A stretch of 64,000 bases of DNA from Paenibacillus kobensis NBRC 15729 (GCF_004000825.1 NZ_BILZ01000006.1:124001-188000), one strand, 5' to 3'; positions 16,627 through 26,668 are shown, counted from the stretch's first letter. The notes: generated from the letters alone by a model not told the origin. Program-made: numbers and translations.

Positions 16627-17481
16627 TCATCTGCCGGACAGCGCTTTGTCCACTCTTCTATAGAGCAGGAGCGTGAGCATGACAAACGTCAATATGATTA
16701 AGAAATAGATCCATGCCAGCGCGCTGGAGCTGCCGTAGTTCGTTGTATTGACCTTGCTGATGATCGGATTCGAAGGAAATGTGAACAGATCGACGACCGT
16801 ATACATCAAATTCAAGAAAATATAAGGTACAAGACCCGGCAGTGTAATCGTCCAGAATGTATTCCACGGATTCGAGCCATCAATGCGGGATGCTTCGTAT
16901 ACCGATGCCGGGAGCGTCTGCCTGCCTGCGAGGAAGATCAGAATTTGGACGCCGGAATACCAGAGCACGAGAACGAAGGAACTTAGTACATTCTCGATCG
17001 GCGATGCCCATGCGGCAGGCATATATTCGCGCAAATAATAATCGATCCGCAGCGACTGCATCATGCTGAGCGACCCTTCGCCCTGTGTAATAAATTCTTG
17101 TACGATCTGACCGGAAGAGAAGATTACCGGCAGGAAGAAGATCACCCGGAACAACGTCCGGCCTGGAAACTTCAAATTCAGAAGGATCGCCACGAACAGG
17201 GAGAAGACGAGAATGATCGGGATCATCATCAGCGATTGCTTCAAGAACGGAATAAGCTCTTCATACAGCAAGCTGCCGTTCGCGACAAGAATTTCCCGGT
17301 AATGCTTGAACCCGATATACGCGTACTCGGTCTTGTTTACTTCGATCTTAACCTGATGAAAACTCATGAACAGTGAGTAGCCGAGCGGGAACGCAACGAA
17401 AGTTAGAAAGCCGAATACCCACGGCGCGATGAACAGCGAGCCTTCCAGTCTGCGCAGCGTCCTTGCTTCCAGCCTTCTCAT
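16627..17481 (-). CDS. CUT1 ABC sugar permease, MalF/UgpA type (second pair)
   Basis: 284 residues, six predicted helices, EAA loop EASRIDGSNPWNTFWTITLP. The ATG overlaps the stop of the DUF5696 gene (ATGA junction) and has GGGAGGGGATGCACG before it, so translation is coupled. It pairs with the following MalG-type permease. The N-terminal sequence APWVFGFLTFVAFPLGYSLF is the usual first helix of this family. Confidence 0.92.
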   Translation of the reverse strand: MRRLEARTLRRLEGSLFIAPWVFGFLTFVAFPLGYSLFMSFHQVKIEVNKTEYAYIGFKHYREILVANGSLLYEELIPFLKQSLMMIPIILVFSLFVAILLNLKFPGRTLFRVIFFLPVIFSSGQIVQEFITQGEGSLSMMQSLRIDYYLREYMPAAWASPIENVLSSFVLVLWYSGVQILIFLAGRQTLPASVYEASRIDGSNPWNTFWTITLPGLVPYIFLNLMYTVVDLFTFPSNPIISKVNTTNYGSSSALAWIYFLIILTFVMLTLLLYRRVDKALSGR

Positions 17482-19751
17482 CGTGCATCCCCTCCCTTCT
17501 TCACCGTATAGCCTAGCGCCGGAACGACTAGGCCGCCACTCTCATACGGCTGATCGTTATAATTCACCAACACGCGGTAACCGCCGTCATATTCGGTTTC
17601 CTTCACGCCAGGCGCAATCGTCCGGTGTGACGTAATGACACGGTCCTTCACTTCGGCAAGGACGGCGTTCATTTGTTTGTATTCGTCCGTAATGCGGCTG
17701 ATCCAATTCTTATAATCCAAGCTGTAATACCATAACGAATACGATCGGCGCATATCATCGGAATGATCTCCGCTAAGGATATAGGAAGGTGAAGCGCCGT
17801 ATTCGATGCTACGAAGAAATTGACTCTGCCACTCGTCGCGGACATTGGACCACTCCAGCGAATACGTCCGTAAGCCGTGCAGCACGATAGCGGCGAACGG
17901 AATCGGTTCAGTTATGAAGACGTCATACGAATAGTCGCTCGCGAGCTGATGGACGTGATCCACTTCATCCAGCGCATAGAAGTTGACGTTGCCCGCCGCA
18001 GCGGAACCCAGCGTTTCTTTCGTCTGCTCCAATATGCTGCGCTGGATGCCGACCGAATCGCTTCGGCTGTCCTTGTACCGGTTGTTGAAATCGGTATTAA
18101 GCTGTGCGCCAATGCCGTTCTCGAAGTAGATGCCGTCCGCTCCAAGCTTCTTATAGCTGTTCAGGTCGGAGCGCACCACTTTCTCGTAGAAGCCCGGACT
18201 GACGTACGCTGCATCATCCTGCTCATCCTGCTGCTTTTTCTGCTCCTTCAGCACCGTGCCTGCCATGTTGCGCAGCCCGTCCCTTCTCCACCAGAACCCG
18301 TCATCCCCGTTCGTGTTGAGCGTATAATTCGCGGTCAAATAAACCGGAATCTGCAGCGAATGGGCGTAATCGATAAACCGTTTCATGCCGCTGCTTCCGC
18401 CGATTCGCTTATCGACCGGAAAGTATCCGCCTTGCGAGCTGTAGCCGTCCTGCTGCCAGCCCGAATAATGCACCTGCATGTTGTGAATGCCAAGATCGTA
18501 AACGTCCTTCAGCAGTGATTCCGCCTCGCCCGTCGTCGTCGCTTTCAAATAAGAGTCCGTGAACAGCCCTTTCTCAATATCCGCCCCGACGATGTCTAAG
18601 AACAGCGGGATATCCGCCTTTGCTGACGTTACCGGCTTTACCCCTTTTTCCGTGGTCAAATAGTTGCGGTACACCGCTGCCATCCCCGAGTAGTCGCTAT
18701 CGGTTCCCGTCAGAGGATAGTACCTTGTCGCCCTTCTCTCCGATACAAAACGGTCGCTGCTGTACGTATAGAAACCTTCGCCTGTATTCTTGCTCACAGA
18801 TTGATAAAATTTCTTCCGGTACTGCCACTCTGTCGTCACCCAATTCGATCTTCCGACCGCTCCGCCCGGCGCTGCATATACGTTGGCATAGGCTTCGCCT
18901 TCCGTAATGATCGAGAAGAAGGACTGATTGCCCGACTTCAGTCCGTATACGGGCATCGTGATGCGCTGTCTGCCTGTCTCTTCGTTGTAGAACGACAGAT
19001 CTTGGCCATACACGCTTTCGTCATACGTCAGCTGCGGCATAATCCGCTTGTCTCCGAACCGGATCAGCGATCCGGAGCCGTCGGGAATCATAATATATCC
19101 GTCCTGCCCGACATAGGGCTCTGCGCCGAACAACGGATACAGCTTCACGTTCAACAAGCTTAGATCGCCTTCTACGATTCCGGCGTCGATTACTCGGGTC
19201 TCGACGTAATCCTTATGCAACGAAACTTCGACCGGAATTTTGATTTGTGCCTTAGGAAACGCGAACGTGACAGAGAATCCGTCCTCCTTCAGCTGGAACT
19301 GCTCCAAATACCCTCCCGTATCGACAAGTCCTGCTGTGAACGAAGAAGACTTATAGTTTTTTGCGTTCACATATTCGATCAGAATGGGCGACAGCAGATG
19401 GCTCTTCCATGTGCCGGTTGCCGTCTCCTTCGGCCATTCCTGCGGATTCGGATAGGAGCGCCATATGCTGCCAGTCGCCTTATCGACTATTTCAAAATGA
19501 GAAGTCGAACGGTCGACAAGCAGCCGAAGTTTATCGTTCTCTGCAGCCGTTTCGAAACCGGCTTCCGCCGGAACAGCCGATTTGTACGGCTGCCCCTTAT
19601 TCTCGAACTGGGCGGCCGTCAGAGCAGCGTCCGTCCCTTTCTCTCCCCATGGATTCCATATTTGCAGCGCGATCCAGCCGATTAGGAGCAGCAGCACGGC
19701 CGTCGTCACTGCTTTCGCAATGGTTGCAATCGGAAGCTTGCGGCTCTTCAT
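17478..19751 (-). CDS. DUF5696 protein, membrane-anchored, possible glycosidase-like
   Basis: 757 residues. An N-terminal membrane anchor (AVTTAVLLLLIGWIALQIW, about 15-33) is followed by a large extracellular part. An N-terminal beta-rich region (about 70-370) contains GYIMIPDGSGSLIRFGDKR. A barrel-like part follows (about 390-690) with IHNMQVHYSGWQQDGY, GADGIYFENGIGAQLN and TEPIPFAAIVLHGLRTYSLE. The pattern resembles glycoside hydrolase TIM barrels, and the Asp and Glu residues in these stretches are plausible catalytic positions, but no activity is established for the family as far as I know. It starts inside the NHL gene stop (ATGA overlap) and overlaps the following permease. It probably works on the outside of the cell together with the transporter. 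Confidence 0.8.
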   Translation of the reverse strand: MKSRKLPIATIAKAVTTAVLLLLIGWIALQIWNPWGEKGTDAALTAAQFENKGQPYKSAVPAEAGFETAAENDKLRLLVDRSTSHFEIVDKATGSIWRSYPNPQEWPKETATGTWKSHLLSPILIEYVNAKNYKSSSFTAGLVDTGGYLEQFQLKEDGFSVTFAFPKAQIKIPVEVSLHKDYVETRVIDAGIVEGDLSLLNVKLYPLFGAEPYVGQDGYIMIPDGSGSLIRFGDKRIMPQLTYDESVYGQDLSFYNEETGRQRITMPVYGLKSGNQSFFSIITEGEAYANVYAAPGGAVGRSNWVTTEWQYRKKFYQSVSKNTGEGFYTYSSDRFVSERRATRYYPLTGTDSDYSGMAAVYRNYLTTEKGVKPVTSAKADIPLFLDIVGADIEKGLFTDSYLKATTTGEAESLLKDVYDLGIHNMQVHYSGWQQDGYSSQGGYFPVDKRIGGSSGMKRFIDYAHSLQIPVYLTANYTLNTNGDDGFWWRRDGLRNMAGTVLKEQKKQQDEQDDAAYVSPGFYEKVVRSDLNSYKKLGADGIYFENGIGAQLNTDFNNRYKDSRSDSVGIQRSILEQTKETLGSAAAGNVNFYALDEVDHVHQLASDYSYDVFITEPIPFAAIVLHGLRTYSLEWSNVRDEWQSQFLRSIEYGASPSYILSGDHSDDMRRSYSLWYYSLDYKNWISRITDEYKQMNAVLAEVKDRVITSHRTIAPGVKETEYDGGYRVLVNYNDQPYESGGLVVPALGYTVKKGGDAR

Positions 19752-21901
19752 CGGATGATCACCTCTTGATAAATCGATTTGACAAAATGGACGAGCTCGT
19801 AGCTAAGACTGATGAACAAGAATATTAGAATGACAATGATAAGAAGCGTAAAGATCGATACTACGATATTGAACAGCGATTCGATAAACGTATAATTGTG
19901 AATCCCCTGCACCATCCACACCGTTAGCAGCACGACCCAGAGGATCGCCGCGAACCGCAAGAAATGGAAGATCGCCGATTCGTCGAGCGTTAACGCATTG
20001 GACAGGTACGTAACGGGTATCCCAATCAGAATAATCGGAAATAGAGCATAACTGCTTCCATAAAATACGTCTTTGAAACGTCCCTCGCCTCGAAGCAGCG
20101 AGCTGACCAAATAGTTGGAGACAACCCAACCGATCCATAAGCCGAAAAACTGAACCATCTGCGGCAGCAGATCGACGCCTGCATGCACCTTCGGGTTGAA
20201 TACGAAGCTTGTGCCGGCCTGCATGTAGCCAAATGCGGCGGCTGCGGCGGCCAGAATGATAAGGCTGCTCAGCAGGCTCGCCTTTTGCTCATGCCTTATG
20301 CCGTAGAATCCGTCTACCGGGTTGCGAATGAGGGTGAAAACATGTCCGAGCTTCTTAGCGACCGGAATATCAACGCGCAGCCAAGCTCCCTTGCCCAATG
20401 CCGGCAGCAGCTTCCTAGACAATCTGCCCCACGTGAGGAATAATACACCTGCTACAAGTGCTGCATTCATTGCAAGTCCGAAATTATGCTGGAACCAGAT
20501 GAGCCGGTTCTGCCAGAACGAGTCGGAATAACCGCCGACGACGCCCGCCTGATCGAACAACTGCGCCGCGAGCTCAAAATCCTGCTCCTTATACGCTGCT
20601 TTCGCCAAACCGATTAATGCCGGCGTATACTGCGTATTCAGCCGGTGAACCTCTTCCCAGATCGGCTTGCTCTCCTCGTACTTGCCTTCTTGCGTCAGGG
20701 CATTCGCTTGATGGACAAGCGAGCCGAATTCAGACGGACGAAGCACTTGGATCAAGTTGTTCGTGTTATCGAGCACGTACAAATTCCCTTTGGAGTCATT
20801 CGCAATCGCTGTCGGCGTCTTCACAACGCCTGTCTTGGAGGTAGCCGTAATGACGTCGCCGCCCCAGAAGAACAGCAGGTTGCCGTTCTGGTCATATTGG
20901 CTAATGATGTTCCAGACCGTATCGATGACCGTCATGTTGCCTGAAGGATCGACGGTAATGTCGCTCAATTGCGGATTCATATTCATGGCCTGACGATGAG
21001 ATAACACTTCGCCGTACGCCTTCACGGGTTCAACCGACGCAAAATCTCCCTTGCCGCGCAATTGATCCAATCCCGCAATGTTCAGCTTTTTGATTTGGCC
21101 GCTGGCCACTTCCTTCGTCACGGTATAGATGAAGCCTTCGTTGTCGATTGCCGCATTCGCGATCGCGCCAGGCAGCTTCTTTAATTCGCGCTGATACATT
21201 TCCCGCGTATAGACGAGACGCTTGAACGCGTCGAATGCGGAGAACGATACTTTGTTCGGACCGAAGAACGAGACGAATTGTCCTTCCGGATCAAGCTCTA
21301 CTAATCCTTGAAAAGCGCCGAGAGACGTAACGTACAGAAAGCCGCGCTTGTCGACAACCAAGTTAACCGGGTCATATTTGAACGAAGCCGGTATGTAATC
21401 CGTTTCCGGACGGCCGAATTGTTTCAGCAGCTTGCCGGCTGCATCAAGCCGAACGACACGGTTATTCCCCGTATCCGCGATATAGATATCGCCGTTCTTA
21501 TTGACGTATACGCCGTTTGGTTTCTTAAGCGGACTTTCCTCCACCTTGATTTGTCGGACATAGTCTCCTTTGTCGTCCAGCTCTACGATCCGGTTATTCC
21601 CCGTATCCGCAATATAGACATGATCCTTCTGGTCGATATACAGATCTTTCGGTTGATTGAGCTGCAGCGCATCAGCGCCGTTGGCTTCTGCCTTGTCAAT
21701 TTCCGGAATGGCCGTGTTATAGCCGATGATTCCGGCCGGAATATATGCAGCCTGCGTATGGACGAGCTGTCCAAAGCCGTCCTTATAGTACGTTTCGTAA
21801 GGCAACTGCGATGCCGCTGCCCGAGGAAGCGGAAGCACGGCAGAAATCGCAGCTGCGATGAAGATTCCTATCGATACAATCCGCAGCGTTCTGCTCTTCA
21901 A
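19748..21901 (-). CDS. NHL-repeat protein with YIP1-type membrane domain
   Basis: 717 residues. An N-terminal signal or anchor (about 7-30) leads to an NHL beta-propeller: repeats such as PKDLYIDQKDHVYIADTGNN, GVYVNKNGDIYIADTGNNRV and NDSKGNLYVLDNTNNLIQVL lie between about 80 and 385. A short helical TPR-like stretch follows (about 390-450: EGKYEESKPIWEEVHRLN). The C-terminal half (about 470-717) has several membrane helices of the YIP1 type. The propeller presumably faces outside and may sense or bind a ligand or partner; that is inference. It sits mid-cassette between the first permease pair and the DUF5696 gene. Confidence 0.85.
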   Translation of the reverse strand: MKSRTLRIVSIGIFIAAAISAVLPLPRAAASQLPYETYYKDGFGQLVHTQAAYIPAGIIGYNTAIPEIDKAEANGADALQLNQPKDLYIDQKDHVYIADTGNNRIVELDDKGDYVRQIKVEESPLKKPNGVYVNKNGDIYIADTGNNRVVRLDAAGKLLKQFGRPETDYIPASFKYDPVNLVVDKRGFLYVTSLGAFQGLVELDPEGQFVSFFGPNKVSFSAFDAFKRLVYTREMYQRELKKLPGAIANAAIDNEGFIYTVTKEVASGQIKKLNIAGLDQLRGKGDFASVEPVKAYGEVLSHRQAMNMNPQLSDITVDPSGNMTVIDTVWNIISQYDQNGNLLFFWGGDVITATSKTGVVKTPTAIANDSKGNLYVLDNTNNLIQVLRPSEFGSLVHQANALTQEGKYEESKPIWEEVHRLNTQYTPALIGLAKAAYKEQDFELAAQLFDQAGVVGGYSDSFWQNRLIWFQHNFGLAMNAALVAGVLFLTWGRLSRKLLPALGKGAWLRVDIPVAKKLGHVFTLIRNPVDGFYGIRHEQKASLLSSLIILAAAAAAFGYMQAGTSFVFNPKVHAGVDLLPQMVQFFGLWIGWVVSNYLVSSLLRGEGRFKDVFYGSSYALFPIILIGIPVTYLSNALTLDESAIFHFLRFAAILWVVLLTVWMVQGIHNYTFIESLFNIVVSIFTLLIIVILIFLFISLSYELVHFVKSIYQEVIIR

Positions 21902-21922
21902 GCGACCTCCCTCCTTATTCGG

Positions 21923-22771
21923 TTATTTGATGCCGGAATGGGCCATCGTGGAGATGACCTTGCTCTGCAGAATGACAAAAAAGATTAAGTTCGGCACGAG
22001 AAGCACTAGTGCGGCCACTGCAGCCGCCCCCTGTCTCGCCACGTTATTCGCCAAATTGCTCGTCAGCGTCGAGAGGAAGAACGGGAACGTCTTCATCTCG
22101 TCGTCCTGCATGAACAAGGCAGACGTATCGAGGTTGCCCCATGCGTTCTGGAACGCCAGAATGGCAACTGTAGCGATGGCCGGCATGCTCATCGGGATGA
22201 CAATACGCGCAAGGACGATGATCTCGTTCGCCCCGTCAATGCGTGATGCCTCCAGCAGTGAATCCGGAATTTGATCGATGAACTGCTTCAGCAGGAACAC
22301 GCCGACCGGCAGCGCAAGGGCCGGAAGCAGATGTCCCCAATACGTGTTCAGAATGCCGAGGCTGCTAACAACGAGATAACGCGGAATTTGGATGACCTCC
22401 GGCGTAAACATGAGCATCAGAATAATGGCAGCGAATATAAACTTTTTGCCTGGAAACTCATGCTTCGACAGCGGATAAGCGCATAACACGCTAACGATGG
22501 TCACGCCGACGACGCTCAGCAGCGCGATGAAGACGCTGTTGAAAATGTAGCGCGAGATCGGCACGATTGAGTTGGACGTGACGAGCATGAGCTCCACGAA
22601 GTTCTGCACGCTCGGTTCCCGCACGAAGAAGGTCGGCGGGTATACGAACAGTTCGTGATACGGTTTAAACGCATTATTGAAAATATAAATAATCGGCAAT
22701 ATCATCAGCACCGAGATGGCGAGCATGAACGTATTAAAGCCGATTCTGGCGGCAAGTCCCGACGTTCTCAG
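21923..22771 (-). CDS. CUT1 ABC sugar permease, MalG type (first pair); probable CTG start
   Basis: The first ATG (22726) has no ribosome site and leaves a truncated N-terminus. In the same frame, 15 codons earlier, a CTG at 22771 lies six bases after AAGGAGGAG, giving an N-terminus LRTSGLAARIGFNTFM that fits the family. I therefore extend the gene to 22771 (282 residues); if CTG is not used it is 267 residues. Six helices; EAA loop LEASRIDGANEIIVLARIVI; typical motif FLLKQFIDQIPDSL. It pairs with the permease encoded just upstream, whose stop is four bases away. Part of the eight-gene cassette. Confidence 0.88.
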   Translation of the reverse strand: MRTSGLAARIGFNTFMLAISVLMILPIIYIFNNAFKPYHELFVYPPTFFVREPSVQNFVELMLVTSNSIVPISRYIFNSVFIALLSVVGVTIVSVLCAYPLSKHEFPGKKFIFAAIILMLMFTPEVIQIPRYLVVSSLGILNTYWGHLLPALALPVGVFLLKQFIDQIPDSLLEASRIDGANEIIVLARIVIPMSMPAIATVAILAFQNAWGNLDTSALFMQDDEMKTFPFFLSTLTSNLANNVARQGAAAVAALVLLVPNLIFFVILQSKVISTMAHSGIK

Positions 22772-22774
22772 AAG

Positions 22775-23671
22775 CTACTCCTCCTTCGAGCCGAACAATT
22801 TCCAGCTAAGCTTGTTCGCGAAATACATAAAGATAAGAAGGAATACGGAAATCGTCGACGCGTACCCCATTTCGAACCGGATAAACCCATAATCGTTAAT
22901 ATGGTTAACGATAAGATGACCCGCATATTGCGGCGTCGGATTTTGCCCCGACAGCTCGACGCCGATTGCTCCTGTCTTGAATGTCGTTACGATCGCCATT
23001 ACGGCGCCGAACAGCATCTGCGGTTTCATGGACGGGATCGTAATGAACCACAGCTCCTGCAGATGATTGCGAATTCCGTCGATCCTGCCTGCTTCGTACA
23101 GCGTCCTGTCGACGTTCAGGATTCCGGCCAGCATGGCAAGAAACCCGACCCCCATGCTCGACCAGAGCGTCACAACAATCATGGAATTCATGAGTAATTC
23201 CGGTTTCGTCACCCACAGCTTCGGCACATCGATGAAGCCGATTCGGAGCAGGAAGCTGTTCAAATAACCGATCCGGTCGCCCGACAACAGCGGCAGCCAT
23301 ATAATCGTCATCGCCGTACCGATCGTTAGCGACGGGGTATACATCGCCAGCGCCACCCATTTGCGGTAGCTTCCCCGCAGCCGGGATATGAGCCACGCCA
23401 GCAAGAAGGCGGCTGCATATCCCCCGGGACCGACGACTATCGCGAATTTGAACGTGTTCGGCAAGGCGTATTTGAGAAACAGCATGTCCTGAGCAATCAA
23501 ATATTGAAAGTTGCTCCACCCAATGAACCTGGGCCGCTCGATACCATTGTAGTAGGTGAAGCTCAAGCCGACGGAAGCAATGATCGGCAAGACGATGAAC
23601 AGAATAAAGCAAATGAGAAACGGAGTGATGAACAAATATGAAGTTCGGTACGACCATGCTTTACTTAGCAT
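22775..23671 (-). CDS. CUT1 ABC sugar permease, MalF type (first pair)
   Basis: 298 residues from the ATG at 23671, which has AAGGAGG eight bases upstream and overlaps the end of the binding-protein gene by 11 bases; the longer frame only mirrors that gene. About six helices, first helix LFITPFLICFILFIVLPIIA, EAA-like loop YEAGRIDGIRNHLQELWFIT. It forms the channel with the next gene (21923-22771). The C-terminal KLSWKLFGSKEE is short and basic. Confidence 0.92.
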   Translation of the reverse strand: MLSKAWSYRTSYLFITPFLICFILFIVLPIIASVGLSFTYYNGIERPRFIGWSNFQYLIAQDMLFLKYALPNTFKFAIVVGPGGYAAAFLLAWLISRLRGSYRKWVALAMYTPSLTIGTAMTIIWLPLLSGDRIGYLNSFLLRIGFIDVPKLWVTKPELLMNSMIVVTLWSSMGVGFLAMLAGILNVDRTLYEAGRIDGIRNHLQELWFITIPSMKPQMLFGAVMAIVTTFKTGAIGVELSGQNPTPQYAGHLIVNHINDYGFIRFEMGYASTISVFLLIFMYFANKLSWKLFGSKEE

Positions 23672-26633
23672 TCCGGCTGCCTCCTTCCCAAGGTTGATTG
23701 ACGACCGGAACGTCGAGCTGCTTGATCGAATTGCCCTGTTTGTCTGCAAATCCGAACTCCTGCTGCTTGCGGAGCAGCTCCCGGTCGATATCCCGGACCG
23801 CTTCCTCGAGCGATGACATATAGTTGGCCGTCTGAACGACTGAACGCTGCCAAGCATTGTTCAATTCGCGCTCCAAAAAGTAGCCTCCCGGCACGTTCGG
23901 GATATCTTTGTACCATTTCCACTGCTCGAGAATGACGGCTGCGTCTTCCCGCTTCCATGGAAGATTGGTGAACGCTTGAATATTGGAGGTGTTCCAGCGG
24001 AATGCAACGCCGTTCATCGCTTCCAAGTCCGAACCGTACTGCGTCTGCACATCGGCGGACAACCACCATTGAAGGAATTTCCACGCTTCTTCCTGCTTCT
24101 CCGACTTTTTGAATATGACGCCGGTTCTCTGGCCGCCGCCCGCCCATCGGGCAATGGTGCCGTCCGCCTGCTTGACGCCAGGCAGAAGCGCGATGCCCCA
24201 TCTGCCGTTCAGCTCCGGCGCTGCCGCCGACAGCTGGACGTACATGTTGTAGTCCGAAATACCGATCGGCATCGAGCCGTCGCGGAAGTGCTGATAGAAG
24301 CTTGGAACCTCCCTCTCCAGCGCATACGTGTTGAACAGATTCGTCCACTGTTTGAACGCTTGGTAGCCGGCAGGGGAATCAAGCCCTGTCTGCTTGCCGC
24401 CCGGCTCGTAGAACTCAACGCCGTGCTGATAGAAGTAAGTGGCATATTCCTTCGGATTGACGTAGAAGTTCATATCGTTCTGCTGCAAGGTCGGCAGCAG
24501 ATCGTATACGTCATCCCAAGTCTGAGGTACCTTCATATTCAGTCTTTGCAGCAAATCCTTCCGGTAATAAAGCACTTGGAACGATTGCGTTTCCGGCACT
24601 CCGTAATAGCCGCCGTTGTAATAAAGCGGTAGCCACGAACCGGGGCTATAATTCGGATACAGCTTGTTAAAACCGCTGAGCTTCGACAAGTCGACGAGTG
24701 TGCCGCGGATCGCATAATCAACTGGCAAGTCCTGCGTCAATCCAAGCGCGATGTCCGGCTGTACGCCTGCCGCATTCGACATGAGCAGCAACTCGGGATT
24801 CGGCAGCAGATTGACTTTCACTTCGATTCCGGTCTCCGGTGTGAATGATTCATCGGCCAGCTGCTGCAGCTGGTCGACATAGTCGCGGCCGCGCTGTACC
24901 CAAATGTTCAGCTTCCGTTTATCCATATCTTTCAGACTGTCTCTCGTATCGAACGAGTAGCCGAAGTTCTGGACGGTCCCCCACATACGGTCGAACACGC
25001 TTGCCACCATGCTCGGGACAGGCGTCTTCTCCGGCGTCACATAAATCTCATCCAGCTGAAGCGCTTGTTTGGACAACGTGTCCATAAAGGTCGCAAGCTT
25101 CTCCCGCATGGATGAGATCTGATCAATGTTGTATGGAATTTCTTCGGGCTTGCCGAGCAGCGACTTCAAATCTTTCGCCGATGAATGCAGCCCTTGACTG
25201 ATTGAATCCTTGTTGCCGTTCGCTTTCTCTACACGGTCCGCCAGTTCGCCCATCGCTTCGGCGGCGACCGATATTTTATCCGTAATGCCAGGAAAGTCTT
25301 GTTCCATATTCCAGGTGCGGTTGCGGTCCAGCGTCCGTTTGCTGTTCGCCTTATTGCCCGTCACCATCCGCAAATCCCAATCAACGGAATCGAGGTGCGC
25401 GAGCAGCTTCTCCAGATCGACGATAATCGGCTTAACCGGCGATTGCGTCACCGCAAGCGACAAGGTATGTTTGCCCTTCGCAAGCTTCACCAAGTACGGT
25501 TTGCCCGCATCGTCATGCAGTTCGATCCCTTGCCACGAAGCCGAGTACGGAAAACCGTACGCCTGGAACGGCTCGAACGGAACTTTGCCGTCGATCTTGA
25601 TCGTTCGAAATGACGTCTTCTGTGCGATCGTATTTTGCAGCGCACGGAACCCGAGCTTGTATAAGCCGTCCTCCGGCACGTCGACCGTCCACGTAATTTC
25701 TTGGTTTTGCTCCAGCCAGCGCTGACCGCCTACCGTGTTGTACGTGATGCGTCCCGTATACCGCGGTACCGTACGATCATCTTTATCTGAGAACAGCTTG
25801 ATCGCCGTATCGTTCTTCGATGTAAATTGCTCCGCTTCGATCGTAATAGGTGCGCCGCTGATCGCAGGCGCTGTACCGTACGACTGGAGAACTTGCTCAT
25901 ACGATGGAACGTGCTGCGGTGCCGTCAGCGTCAGACTGTCGATCGCGACAGGATCGAAGCCTTCAAGTCGTATCTTATGCTTGCCAGGCGTTAGATGCCA
26001 TTGCAGCGGGCCGTCATAAGCGCCGCCCGAATCGATCAGCGGCTGCTGGCTCCATGGGGACACGTCGATCGAACGCGGACGGATTTGGTCCCCGTCAGAA
26101 TTCTGGACGATTGGACGAACGTCCTCCCATGACCGGTACAACGATGCCGTCGAAGCTTCGCGGTACGGCCTTTTGCCGTCGATCAGCACATCCCATTGAA
26201 TCGGCCGCTTGCTGCCGGTATCCTTAAGCGGATTGTACGCTACTTGAATTTCATATAGAGCGTCCTCTGCCGCATCGATCTCATATTCAATCCATCCCTC
26301 GTCCTGCGTCTGCCATAACAGAACGTTGTTCTTTCCTTCATAGGAGCCCGGCTTAATCTCGGCAGTATTCGATACCCGTACAGCTGCCGCACCTTGCACT
26401 TTGATCGCCTCTTTAGCTCCTGCAACACCGTGCTTAATCCATTCCGCAAGTACATCTCCATAATAACGGTCTGTCTCGAATGCGAACGCATTATCCAGCT
26501 TCTCGAACGGTTGCCCGCCGTCAGCCGGCGCACTGCTTGCTTCCAGAGCGGGATCATTGCCGCAGGACGACAGCAGCGCGACAGCCGATATACCTAATGC
26601 AGCCCAAACGGCATGCAGCTTTCTGCTTTCCAT
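23661..26633 (-). CDS. Giant ABC solute-binding lipoprotein with N-terminal carbohydrate-binding-like modules
   Basis: 990 residues, more than twice the usual length. The ATG at 26633 has AGGGAGGTGG upstream; the signal peptide ends in the lipobox ALLSSC (C24). Residues about 40-430 hold two beta-sandwich-like modules with repeated features (EIKPGSYEGKNNVLLWQTQD, DALYEIQVAYNPL, DGLYKLGFRALQN, WTVDVPE), resembling CBM6/CBM35-like carbohydrate-binding modules. A helical linker follows (about 440-550). A family-1 binding domain comes last (about 560-990: TGIEVKVNLLPNPELLLMSN, GGYYGVPETQSFQVLYYRKD and WKFLQWWLSADVQTQYG). It probably binds a large glycan at the cell surface before transport (inference). 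Confidence 0.88.
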   Translation of the reverse strand: MESRKLHAVWAALGISAVALLSSCGNDPALEASSAPADGGQPFEKLDNAFAFETDRYYGDVLAEWIKHGVAGAKEAIKVQGAAAVRVSNTAEIKPGSYEGKNNVLLWQTQDEGWIEYEIDAAEDALYEIQVAYNPLKDTGSKRPIQWDVLIDGKRPYREASTASLYRSWEDVRPIVQNSDGDQIRPRSIDVSPWSQQPLIDSGGAYDGPLQWHLTPGKHKIRLEGFDPVAIDSLTLTAPQHVPSYEQVLQSYGTAPAISGAPITIEAEQFTSKNDTAIKLFSDKDDRTVPRYTGRITYNTVGGQRWLEQNQEITWTVDVPEDGLYKLGFRALQNTIAQKTSFRTIKIDGKVPFEPFQAYGFPYSASWQGIELHDDAGKPYLVKLAKGKHTLSLAVTQSPVKPIIVDLEKLLAHLDSVDWDLRMVTGNKANSKRTLDRNRTWNMEQDFPGITDKISVAAEAMGELADRVEKANGNKDSISQGLHSSAKDLKSLLGKPEEIPYNIDQISSMREKLATFMDTLSKQALQLDEIYVTPEKTPVPSMVASVFDRMWGTVQNFGYSFDTRDSLKDMDKRKLNIWVQRGRDYVDQLQQLADESFTPETGIEVKVNLLPNPELLLMSNAAGVQPDIALGLTQDLPVDYAIRGTLVDLSKLSGFNKLYPNYSPGSWLPLYYNGGYYGVPETQSFQVLYYRKDLLQRLNMKVPQTWDDVYDLLPTLQQNDMNFYVNPKEYATYFYQHGVEFYEPGGKQTGLDSPAGYQAFKQWTNLFNTYALEREVPSFYQHFRDGSMPIGISDYNMYVQLSAAAPELNGRWGIALLPGVKQADGTIARWAGGGQRTGVIFKKSEKQEEAWKFLQWWLSADVQTQYGSDLEAMNGVAFRWNTSNIQAFTNLPWKREDAAVILEQWKWYKDIPNVPGGYFLERELNNAWQRSVVQTANYMSSLEEAVRDIDRELLRKQQEFGFADKQGNSIKQLDVPVVNQPWEGGSRNAK

Positions 26634-26668
26634 GAATCGACGCCACCTCCCTCGCTGCGCGCAACCGG

